DNA from: ZC4RG30 sp039800965
Lineage (GTDB): Bacteria > Pseudomonadota > Gammaproteobacteria > Steroidobacterales > Steroidobacteraceae
Direction: 5' to 3'
Length of the DNA stretch: 6,483 nucleotides
Assembly: GCA_039800965.1 (NCBI GenBank)
Contig: JBDLPS010000217.1
Coordinates: 1 to 6,483 of the forward strand
The notes under the pieces were generated by a model. That model ran no database searches. It saw only the letters and a list, made by a program, of their open reading frames with translations, and had not been told where the DNA came from. The position numbers and the translations under genes were made by a program. The number at the start of each line of letters is the position of its first letter. Position 1 is the first letter of the stretch. Below, one piece after another: positions 1-4,995 of the stretch.

Positions 1-293
1 ATAATCGGACGCCCCGCGGCGACGCGGCCGATCAGCGGCAGGCCGGTTTCCTCTTCGCGGTCCCGGTCGCGCAGGGGCGACTTGAGCTGGATGCCGCGCG
101 AAGCGCCGGGCACCAGCGAGATGACGCCCTTGCGGGCCAGCGCGCGCAGGTGGTCCTCGGCAGCGTTGGGCGACTTGAAGCCCAGCTGCTCGGCGATTTC
201 CTTGCGCGTGGGCGGCATGCCGGTTTCCTGGAGGGTGTCCTGGATCAGGCGCAGGATCTGGGTCTGTCGCGGGGTCAGTTCGGACTCGGACAT
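1..293 (-). CDS. lexA: LexA repressor, N-terminal part (cut by window edge)
   Basis: LexA represses the SOS DNA-damage genes and cleaves itself when RecA is activated. The 97 visible residues begin MSESELTPRQTQILRLI and form the winged helix-turn-helix DNA-binding domain (about residues 1-70). The recognition helix FKSPNAAEDH (39-48) differs from E. coli LexA, FRSPNAAEEH, only by Lys for Arg and Asp for Glu. The linker is followed by GLPLIGRVAAG, placing the self-cleavage bond at Ala93-Gly94, equivalent to E. coli Ala84-Gly85. The linker (about 71-83, rich in Arg, Asp and Glu) is longer than in E. coli. The catalytic Ser and Lys lie outside the window. The ATG at 293 is chosen because the homology starts there and a GGAG (plus-strand ctcc, 301-304) lies 7 bases upstream. 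Two SOS boxes upstream imply autorepression. Identity is read from remembered family sequence. Confidence 0.96.
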   Translation of the reverse strand, partial: MSESELTPRQTQILRLIQDTLQETGMPPTRKEIAEQLGFKSPNAAEDHLRALARKGVISLVPGASRGIQLKSPLRDRDREEETGLPLIGRVAAGRPI

Positions 294-313
294 GGCCGTG
301 CTCCGGTGGATGG

Positions 314-329
314 CTGTTCGCATATACAG
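314..329. promoter_or_regulatory. SOS box 1 (LexA operator)
   Basis: CTGTTCGCATATACAG is a 16-base site with both invariant half-sites of the E. coli LexA operator (CTGT-N8-ACAG) and a partly AT-rich centre. It lies 20 bases upstream of the lexA start. The nearly unchanged LexA recognition helix encoded next to it supports use of this motif. Confidence 0.88.
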
Positions 330-354
330 TAACTGGGGATATATCCAGATGCAA
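326..354 (-). promoter_or_regulatory. Candidate lexA promoter
   Basis: On the minus strand TTGCAT (plus 349-354) and TACTGT (plus 326-331) are 17 bases apart. Each matches only 3 of 6 consensus positions, so the case rests on geometry: a start near 319 would leave a leader of about 26 bases with the GGAG site. SOS box 2 would fill the spacer and SOS box 1 would cover the -10, the usual arrangement for a LexA-repressed promoter. The -35 overlaps the start codon of the divergent oxidoreductase gene. Confidence 0.5.
333..348. promoter_or_regulatory. SOS box 2 (LexA operator, symmetric variant)
   Basis: CTGGGGATATATCCAG is a second 16-base dyad, three bases from box 1. Both half-sites are CTGG/CCAG in place of CTGT/ACAG. 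The E. coli lexA gene also has two tandem boxes, one ending in CCAG. The box ends at the base before the oxidoreductase ATG and contains the only ribosome-binding-like stretch (GGGGAT, 335-340) for that gene. It is probably a weaker site than box 1. Confidence 0.72.
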
Positions 355-1950
355 GCACGCAGGCGCGACGACGCAGAACTGGACGTCGCGATCATCGGGG
401 CAGGCCATAACGGCCTGACCTGCGCCGCCTACCTGGCACGCGCAGGCCGCAAGGTCGCGCTCTTCGAGCGCCGCGGCATCGTGGGTGGCGCCGCCGTGAC
501 GGAGGAATTCCACCCCGGCTTCCGCAACTCCACGGCCAGCTACACCGTGAGCCTGCTGCACCCGAAGGTGATCGCCGACCTGCGCCTCGCCGAACACGGC
601 CTGCGGATCGTCGAACGCCCGCTGCAGAACTACCTGCCCGATCCACGCGGCGGCGGCCTGCGACTCGGCCCGGAACCGGCCGACACGCTGCGCGCGGTGG
701 CGGCGCGTTCACCTCGCGACGCGGAGCGGCTGCAACGCTTCCAGGCGCAGGTCGGCGATGCCGTCGGGCTGCTCAAGGACCTGCTGCTGCGCACGCCACC
801 CACCGACCTCGGCCGCTGGCGCGACATCGCCTCGCTGCTCGCCACCGGTCAGCGGTTCAGGCGCCTCTCCGCCGAGACGCAACGGACAGTGCACGAACTG
901 TTCACGCGCAGCGCCGGCGACGTGCTCGACGGCTGGTTCGAGGACGACCTTCTCAAGGCCGCGCTCGGCTTCGACTCCATCGTCGGGACCTATGCCAGCC
1001 CCTACACGCCCGGCAGCGCCTACGTGCTGCTGCACCATGCCTTCGGCGAAGTGAACGGCAAACCCGGACGCTGGGGCCACGCGATCGGCGGCATGGGTGC
1101 CATCACCCAGGCCCTCGCACGCGAGTGCCAGGCCCGCGGCGCCGGCATCGAACTCGACAACCCCGTGCGCCGCGTACTCGTCGAGCGCGACCGCGCCTGC
1201 GGCCTGGAACTGGCCGACGGCCGCATCATCCGGGCGCGGCACGTGGTGGCCAACGTGAACCCCCGGTTTCTCTACCTTGAGTTGCTGCCGCGTGACGCCG
1301 TACCCGACGCGCTGCGTGAACGGATGCAGCGTTACCGCTGCGGCTCTGCCAGTTTCCGCATGAATGTGGCGCTGTCGGCCCTGCCGCGCCTCGATGACAG
1401 CGGCCCGGGAGGCAGCGCGCTGCATGGCGCCGGCATCGTCTTCGCGCACTCGCTGGCTTACATGGATCGTGCCCACTCGGATGCACGACGCGACGGCATG
1501 TCGCGCGAACCCGTGGTCGAGATGCTGGTCCCCAGCACGCTGGACGACACGCTGGCACCACCGGGCACGCACGTCGCGAGCCTGTTCTGCCAGCATTTCG
1601 CTCCGCGGTTGCCCGACGGCAGGTCATGGCACGAGGCACGGGATGAAGCCGTCGGCGTGATTTTCGATACGGTCGAACGACATGCGCCGGGCTTCCGCGC
1701 CAGCGTGCTCGGCCATTCCGCACTCTCCCCGCTCGATCTCGAGGAGCGATTCGGCTTGCCTTCAGGCGACATCTTCCACGGCGCACTCGGGCCCGACCAA
1801 CTCTGGGCCGCACGACCCCTGCTGGGCTTCGCCGATTATCGGACTTGCGTGCGGGGCCTGTGGCTATGCGGGTCGGGAGCACATCCCGGCGGCGGCGTGA
1901 GCGGCATACCAGGCCACAACTGCGCGCGGGAACTGCTGCGCAGCAGCTGA
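349..1950 (+). CDS. FAD-dependent oxidoreductase, PYROXD2/phytoene-desaturase-like family
   Basis: A 533-residue flavoprotein of the family containing human PYROXD2 and bacterial CrtI-like oxidoreductases; the substrate is unknown. The dinucleotide-binding motif VAIIGAGHNGL (13-23, GxGxxG at Gly17, Gly19, Gly22) is followed by FERR and GGAAVTEEFHPGFRNSTASY, which binds the FAD ADP part in this family. The middle holds SPYTPGSAYVLLHH and GRWGHAIGGMGA. The C-terminus has the second FAD signature GLWLCGSGAHPGGGVSG (503-519). Length and motif order match PYROXD2, so it looks complete. There is no signal peptide or clear membrane segment. The ATG at 349 gives the usual short N-terminus; an open frame runs back to 82, but that stretch is antisense to lexA. 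The gene stands alone: lexA diverges and the next gene has its own promoter. SOS box 2 touches the start, suggesting LexA control. It is not a carotenoid gene by context, since no crt genes are nearby. Confidence 0.9.
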   Translation: MQARRRDDAELDVAIIGAGHNGLTCAAYLARAGRKVALFERRGIVGGAAVTEEFHPGFRNSTASYTVSLLHPKVIADLRLAEHGLRIVERPLQNYLPDPRGGGLRLGPEPADTLRAVAARSPRDAERLQRFQAQVGDAVGLLKDLLLRTPPTDLGRWRDIASLLATGQRFRRLSAETQRTVHELFTRSAGDVLDGWFEDDLLKAALGFDSIVGTYASPYTPGSAYVLLHHAFGEVNGKPGRWGHAIGGMGAITQALARECQARGAGIELDNPVRRVLVERDRACGLELADGRIIRARHVVANVNPRFLYLELLPRDAVPDALRERMQRYRCGSASFRMNVALSALPRLDDSGPGGSALHGAGIVFAHSLAYMDRAHSDARRDGMSREPVVEMLVPSTLDDTLAPPGTHVASLFCQHFAPRLPDGRSWHEARDEAVGVIFDTVERHAPGFRASVLGHSALSPLDLEERFGLPSGDIFHGALGPDQLWAARPLLGFADYRTCVRGLWLCGSGAHPGGGVSGIPGHNCARELLRSS

Positions 1951-2001
1951 ATTTCCATAACTGAATCGCCGCTGAACACGACGGCTGCGTTGAAATTCAG
2001 G

Positions 2002-2032
2002 TTGCACCATCAGGGTTCGCCGCCGGTATAAT
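2002..2032 (+). promoter_or_regulatory. Sigma70-type promoter of the lipoprotein gene
   Basis: A perfect TATAAT (2027-2032) is preceded by TTGCAC (2002-2007) with a 19-base spacer, slightly longer than ideal. A transcript start near 2039 gives a leader of about 34 bases that contains a good ribosome-binding site, GAGAGGA (2061-2067), 5 bases before the ATG. The consensus -10 fits a highly expressed envelope lipoprotein. Confidence 0.72.
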
Positions 2033-2072
2033 CAAGTTTGGTCCCCTTCCAAAGACTCTCGAGAGGATAACC

Positions 2073-2393
2073 ATGAAGCTCGCAATCAAGATCGCCGCCC
2101 TCGCCGCTGTCGCCGCCCTCGCGGGCTGCACGGACCTCAAGCCGCTGCAGGCCCAGGTCGACGACCTGAAGGCCAAGGTCAGCAAGCTCGCGTCCGATGA
2201 CGCCGCGCACGCCGCGTCCGACGCCGCGAACTTCAAGGCCGCCAACGACGCTGCTGCCGCTGCCGCCAAGGCCGCTGCCGCCGCCCAGAGCACGGCGAAC
2301 CAGGCCCTGGCCGCCGCGCAGGCTGCCCAGTCGGGTGTCGATGCGACGAACGAGAAGATCGACCGCATGTTCAAGCGCTCGGTTTCGAAGTAA
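2073..2393 (+). CDS. Lpp/OprI-type alanine-zipper outer-membrane lipoprotein
   Basis: A 106-residue small lipoprotein. Residues 1-18 form a signal peptide (MKLAIKIAALAAVAAL) ending in the lipobox LAGC, with Cys19 as the lipidated residue. Thr at +2 is not the Asp retention signal, so an outer-membrane location is expected. The mature chain is one long coiled coil. Leu25, Val29, Leu32, Val36 and Leu39 show the 4-3 heptad spacing. An alanine-zipper section follows (about 44-90), as in Pseudomonas OprI and E. coli Lpp. The end, KIDRMFKRSVSK, resembles the RMLEKASRK end of OprI; a C-terminal Lys is the residue that Lpp attaches to peptidoglycan. It is longer than Lpp (78 residues with signal) and OprI (about 83), by extra heptads. 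The likely role is tethering the outer membrane to the cell wall. Covalent attachment is inferred from the terminal Lys only. It forms a single-gene unit with its own promoter and terminator. Confidence 0.86.
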   Translation: MKLAIKIAALAAVAALAGCTDLKPLQAQVDDLKAKVSKLASDDAAHAASDAANFKAANDAAAAAAKAAAAAQSTANQALAAAQAAQSGVDATNEKIDRMFKRSVSK

Positions 2394-2414
2394 GCATCCA
2401 CTTCGACTCGAACG

Positions 2415-2446
2415 AAAAACGCCGCGCAATGCGCGGCGTTTTTTTT
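2415..2446. terminator. Bidirectional intrinsic terminator between the lipoprotein gene and fabH
   Basis: The GC stem CGCCGCGC/GCGCGGCG with loop AAT is flanked by five A on the left and eight T on the right (2439-2446). The A and T runs extend the stem to 13 pairs (2415-2427 with 2431-2443). It lies 21 bases after the lipoprotein stop and about 50 bases beyond the fabH stop on the other strand. It can end transcription from both convergent units. Confidence 0.93.
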
Positions 2447-2498
2447 CGTCCCGACCAAAGGACGGCCGGGACACAGGGCAGGCATGAGGCCCACCGCA

Positions 2499-3464
2499 TC
2501 ACATGCGCACGAGTGCCGCCCCCCAGGTGAACCCGCCGCCGAAAGCCTCCAGCAACACGAGGTCACCCTGCTTGATGCGGCCATCACGCACACCGGCGTC
2601 GAGCGCGAGCGGAACCGAGGCGGCCGACGTGTTGCCATGGTCCTGGACGGTGACGATCACACTCTCGAGCGGCATGTCGAGCTTCTTCGCGACGGCCTGG
2701 ATGATGCGGATGTTGGCCTGGTGAGGCACCAGCCACTTGATGTCCGATTTCTGCAGCTTGTTGGCCTCGAGCACTTCGTCGACAACGCCGCCGAGCATCG
2801 TGACGGCGACCTTGAACACCTCGCGGCCGGCCATGCGGATGAAGGCCCGGTTGCCGGTACCCGGCTCGTACCCCTTCGAGATGCCACCCGTGCAGTACAG
2901 CAGGTCCTGGTGCGAACCATCGGCATGCAGGTGCGTGGAAATGATGCCCGGCTCTTCCGAGGCCTGGAGCACCACGGCGCCCGCGCCGTCGGCGAACAGG
3001 ATCGCCGTCGTGCGATCGGAGAAATCAGTGATCCGAGTCAGCGTCTCGGAACCGACGACGAGCGCGCGCTTCGCCGAACCGGTACGCACGAACTTGTCAG
3101 CCACCGACAACGCATAGATGAAGCTGCTGCAGGCGGCTTCCACGCTGAACGCGGGCGCACCGACGCAACCCAGTCGCGCCTGCAACATCGCGCCGGCGTT
3201 CGGGAAAACGAGATCGGGCGTCGTGGTACCGAACACGATCAGGTCGATGTCGGTCGGCTTGAGGCCCGCGGCCTGGATGGCACGGAGCGCTGCCTGCTCG
3301 GCCATGTCGACCGTAGTCTGGCCCTCGGCGGCGTAATGACGTCGCTGGATACCCGTGCGCTCGCGGATCCACTCGTCGGTGGTTTCCATCACCTTCTCGA
3401 GGTCCGTGTTGTGCACGACGCGCTCGGGAAGATAGGACCCGGTGCCGATGATTTTCGAGTACAT
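2499..3464 (-). CDS. fabH: Beta-ketoacyl-ACP synthase III (FabH)
   Basis: FabH condenses acetyl-CoA with malonyl-ACP to start type II fatty acid synthesis in the cytoplasm. The 321-residue protein has the full thiolase fold and catalytic triad: Cys112 in VEAACSSFIYAL, His248 in VPHQAN and Asn278 in DHGNTSAAS (Cys112, His244, Asn274 in E. coli). The N-terminus MYSKIIGTGSYLPE and the C-terminus EAFGGGFTWGAALVRM are typical. The frame extends upstream to 3521, but the ATG at 3464 is chosen because family homology begins there and AAGGGA lies about 8 bases upstream. It is the last gene of yceD-rpmF-fabH. In E. coli plsX precedes and fabD follows; here neither is present, and a structured spacer precedes the gene. 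No promoter of its own is visible, so it probably depends on the yceD promoter. Confidence 0.96.
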   Translation of the reverse strand: MYSKIIGTGSYLPERVVHNTDLEKVMETTDEWIRERTGIQRRHYAAEGQTTVDMAEQAALRAIQAAGLKPTDIDLIVFGTTTPDLVFPNAGAMLQARLGCVGAPAFSVEAACSSFIYALSVADKFVRTGSAKRALVVGSETLTRITDFSDRTTAILFADGAGAVVLQASEEPGIISTHLHADGSHQDLLYCTGGISKGYEPGTGNRAFIRMAGREVFKVAVTMLGGVVDEVLEANKLQKSDIKWLVPHQANIRIIQAVAKKLDMPLESVIVTVQDHGNTSAASVPLALDAGVRDGRIKQGDLVLLEAFGGGFTWGAALVRM

Positions 3465-3480
3465 CAGGTTTCCCTTGGCG

Positions 3481-3511
3481 AAAACGCCCATTGCAGGTCC
3501 TGCAATGGGCG
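3481..3511 (-). terminator. Strong hairpin before fabH, attenuator or processing site
   Basis: Positions 3485-3511 are a 27-base inverted repeat: 13 complementary bases on each side of a single central base, or 11 pairs with a GGTCC centre as loop. On the minus strand the stem is followed directly by TTTT, giving a weak intrinsic-terminator shape about 20 bases before the fabH ATG. The strand's next bases allow an alternative small stem, GGCG-TTTT-CGCC (plus 3477-3488), which uses part of the large stem and excludes it. Partial termination or RNA cleavage here could set fabH expression below rpmF. The hairpin is plainly visible; its function is inferred. Confidence 0.55.
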
Positions 3512-3578
3512 CGGGATCCAACCGCTGGACCGGGCAGTCCAGACCGGCGCGGCCCGGTGGCGGACCGCGTGACGGCGG
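3512..3578 (-). other. Rest of the rpmF-fabH spacer, structured and non-coding
   Basis: After the rpmF stop this stretch has no open frame with a ribosome-binding site. It holds two more short inverted repeats: CTGGAC/GTCCAG (3525-3530 with 3537-3542) and ACCGG/CCGGT (3543-3547 with 3554-3558). No remnant of plsX is recognisable. The stretch probably forms a folded part of the yceD-rpmF-fabH mRNA, protecting the rpmF 3' end or marking a cleavage site. Confidence 0.45.
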
Positions 3579-3773
3579 TTATTCGTTGTCGTCGGCCCCG
3601 GCGGCCTTCTCGATCACGCGACGGCCACGGTAGAAACCATCCGGCGTGATGCGATGGCGCAGGTGGGTTTCGCCCGACTGCGGATCAATCGACAGTGCCG
3701 GGCGCGCGACGGCGTCGTGCGAACGGTGCATGCCGCGCTTGGACGGCGTCTTGCGACTCTTCTGAACAGCCAT
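3579..3773 (-). CDS. rpmF: 50S ribosomal protein L32
   Basis: A 64-residue basic protein of the large ribosomal subunit. The N-terminus MAVQKSRKTPSKRGMHRSHD and the block HLRHRITPDGFYRGRRVI match E. coli L32 closely. No cysteines are present, so this is the form without the zinc-ribbon CxxC pairs seen in other L32 proteins. It is about 7 residues longer than the 57-residue E. coli protein, with an acidic tail ending ADDNE. A strong ribosome-binding site (GAGGAGA on the minus strand, about 8 bases before the ATG) supports the start. The gene lies 23 bases after yceD in the same transcript, an arrangement conserved in many bacteria. Confidence 0.97.
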   Translation of the reverse strand: MAVQKSRKTPSKRGMHRSHDAVARPALSIDPQSGETHLRHRITPDGFYRGRRVIEKAAGADDNE

Positions 3774-3796
3774 TTCTCAATCTCCTCGTCCGCGGC

Positions 3797-4339
3797 TCAA
3801 GACCGCTTCGGTCCATCACGCTTCGCCCGGCCCATCAGGTCGCCCAGCGCCGCAAAAGGTCTCTGCACTTCCTCGGCCGCGGGGGCCTCGGTCCGCGCCG
3901 TCTCGTCGCCGCGCTCCGCGCAGTCCGACTCCTCGTCGTGCAGCGGCGCGAACGGCAGCGCCAGCAGCAGGTCTTCCTCGACCAGTTCCCCCAGCCGCAG
4001 GCGCCCTTCAGGCGCCAGCATCAATTCCGCGTCGTCCGGCACGCGCTCCACTGCCGCCTCGGAAGTCGGCAGGAATACACGCGAACCGGCGCCCAGATGC
4101 GCCACCATCGGTTTGAGGCAACGCTGGCAGACGACCGTGACGTCGGCAGCGACCTGTACCTCGGCGACCGGGAAACCCCTCTGCCGCGAGAAACGCACGA
4201 TACCGCTTGCCATCCCGGCCGGTGCAGCCAGTTCACCCACGAGCCGCGCCATGCGCGACAACGGGATTTCGAACGACACCTCGGCCCCTTCGTCCGCCAG
4301 GATCGCAACGTCTCTGAGTTTCGACCCGTCGTCCGGCAT
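3797..4339 (-). CDS. yceD: YceD/DUF177 family large-subunit rRNA accumulation protein
   Basis: A 180-residue protein of the DUF177 family, members of which are linked to 23S rRNA accumulation and are almost always encoded next to rpmF. The family signature VTVVCQRCLKPM places Cys71 and Cys74 as in E. coli YceD (VTLECQRCGKPF). Downstream, ALPFAPLHDEESDC (127-140) and the end RPFAALGDL match the E. coli ALPVVPVHD and NPFAVLASL segments. The frame runs back to 4567, but that part is antisense to yceF. The ATG at 4339 gives the family length. No ribosome-binding site precedes it. A good -10 hexamer ends only 9 bases upstream, so the mRNA is probably leaderless or nearly so. An internal ATG at codon 30 is unlikely because it removes conserved sequence. 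Confidence 0.92.
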   Translation of the reverse strand: MPDDGSKLRDVAILADEGAEVSFEIPLSRMARLVGELAAPAGMASGIVRFSRQRGFPVAEVQVAADVTVVCQRCLKPMVAHLGAGSRVFLPTSEAAVERVPDDAELMLAPEGRLRLGELVEEDLLLALPFAPLHDEESDCAERGDETARTEAPAAEEVQRPFAALGDLMGRAKRDGPKRS

Positions 4340-4348
4340 GGGGCGCGT

Positions 4349-4377
4349 ATCATAGGAACGCAAGTGCTTGTTTGCAA
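4349..4377 (-). promoter_or_regulatory. Promoter of the yceD-rpmF-fabH operon
   Basis: On the minus strand TTGCAA (plus 4372-4377) and TATGAT (plus 4349-4354) are separated by exactly 17 bases, matching 4 and 5 of 6 sigma70 consensus positions. Transcription would start about 7-10 bases beyond the -10, at or within a few bases of the yceD ATG (4339). It is the only convincing promoter seen for all three genes. Confidence 0.75.
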
Positions 4378-4398
4378 CCGATGTTGTACCCCACCGCC

Positions 4399-4995
4399 AT
4401 GACCACCGCCCCCCTTCTCGTGCTCGGTTCCACCTCCCCCTACCGCAGGGAACTGCTGGGCCGCCTCGGACTGCCCTTCGAGACCTGTTCCCCGGGCGTC
4501 GACGAGACGCCCCTCGAGGGGGAAGCGCCGACTGAGCGGGCATTGCGCCTGGCCCTCGCCAAGGCAAGGGCCGTCGCCGCGGAGCATCCCGGCGCCATCG
4601 TGGTCGGCAGCGACCAGGTCGCGAGCCTCGGCGAAGGCGCCGCCGCCCGGATCCTCCGGAAGCCCGGCAACGCCGATCGCTGCCTTGAACAACTGCTGAT
4701 GCTGAGCGGCCATGCGGCGCGATTCGACACCGCGGTGGCGGTCGTCGCCCCGGGACGTGAAACAGCGACGCACGTGGACGTGACCCGGGTGCGGTTCAGG
4801 AATTTCGATGCGGTCGAGGCGAACCGCTACATCGTGCGTGAACCCGCCCTGGACTGCGCGGGCGGATTCAAGTGTGAAGGGCTGGGCGTGACCTTGATGG
4901 ACGCCCTCGAGACGACGGACCCAACAGGCCTCGTCGGCCTGCCCCTCATCTGGCTCGCCGGGGCCCTGCGCCGCGCCGGGCTCGACCTGCCGTAA
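4399..4995 (+). CDS. yceF: Maf family nucleotide pyrophosphatase YceF (m7GTP type)
   Basis: Maf proteins hydrolyse non-canonical or modified NTPs; the E. coli YceF branch prefers 7-methyl-GTP. The 198-residue product has the N-terminal STSPYRRELL (11-20), VDETP (34-38), VVGSDQV with catalytic-site Asp72 (68-74), KPG (88-90) and DCAGGFKCEGLG (152-163). It ends with DPTGLVGLPL (174-183). The Cys-Ala-Gly-x-Phe-Lys-x-Glu-Gly block resembles E. coli YceF (CAGSFKSEGFG), which favours the YceF subgroup over Maf proteins acting on dTTP/UTP. The ATG at 4399 gives the family N-terminus. An in-frame ATG at 4381 would add six residues; neither has a clear ribosome-binding site. It diverges from yceD across 59 bases and overlaps the 3' end of rluC by 50 bases. 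I see no clear promoter. Confidence 0.94.
   Translation: MTTAPLLVLGSTSPYRRELLGRLGLPFETCSPGVDETPLEGEAPTERALRLALAKARAVAAEHPGAIVVGSDQVASLGEGAAARILRKPGNADRCLEQLLMLSGHAARFDTAVAVVAPGRETATHVDVTRVRFRNFDAVEANRYIVREPALDCAGGFKCEGLGVTLMDALETTDPTGLVGLPLIWLAGALRRAGLDLP

Noticed and set aside
1..11. Eleven-base identity (ATAATCGGACG) between the window start and 6069-6079
   Set aside because: One copy is inside lexA coding sequence and the other spans the rne -10 region; length and context fit chance, with no extended repeat around it.
82..348. Upstream in-frame extension of the oxidoreductase frame (89 codons)
   Set aside because: It is antisense to the lexA coding region and shows no oxidoreductase homology; the family N-terminus begins close to the GxGxxG motif, which fits the ATG at 349.
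709..1596. Long minus-strand open frame (295 codons) opposite the oxidoreductase
   Set aside because: The plus strand carries a complete, recognisable flavoprotein; the antisense product resembles no family I know and is rich in His, Arg and Ala as expected for a shadow frame.
1933..1946. Perfect palindrome CTGCTGCGCAGCAG at the end of the oxidoreductase gene
   Set aside because: It lies within the last codons, folds to only about 5 pairs once a loop is allowed, and has no T run, so it is not supported as a terminator.
2484..3572. Long plus-strand open frame (362 codons) opposite fabH
   Set aside because: A shadow frame in GC-rich DNA: its amino-acid pattern is low-complexity and charged, with no recognisable family, while the minus strand encodes a complete FabH with its catalytic triad.
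4340..4398. Promoter for yceF within the divergent yceD-yceF gap
   Set aside because: TATCAT (4348-4353) and other AT-containing hexamers lack a -35 at proper spacing on the plus strand, so no site could be supported.
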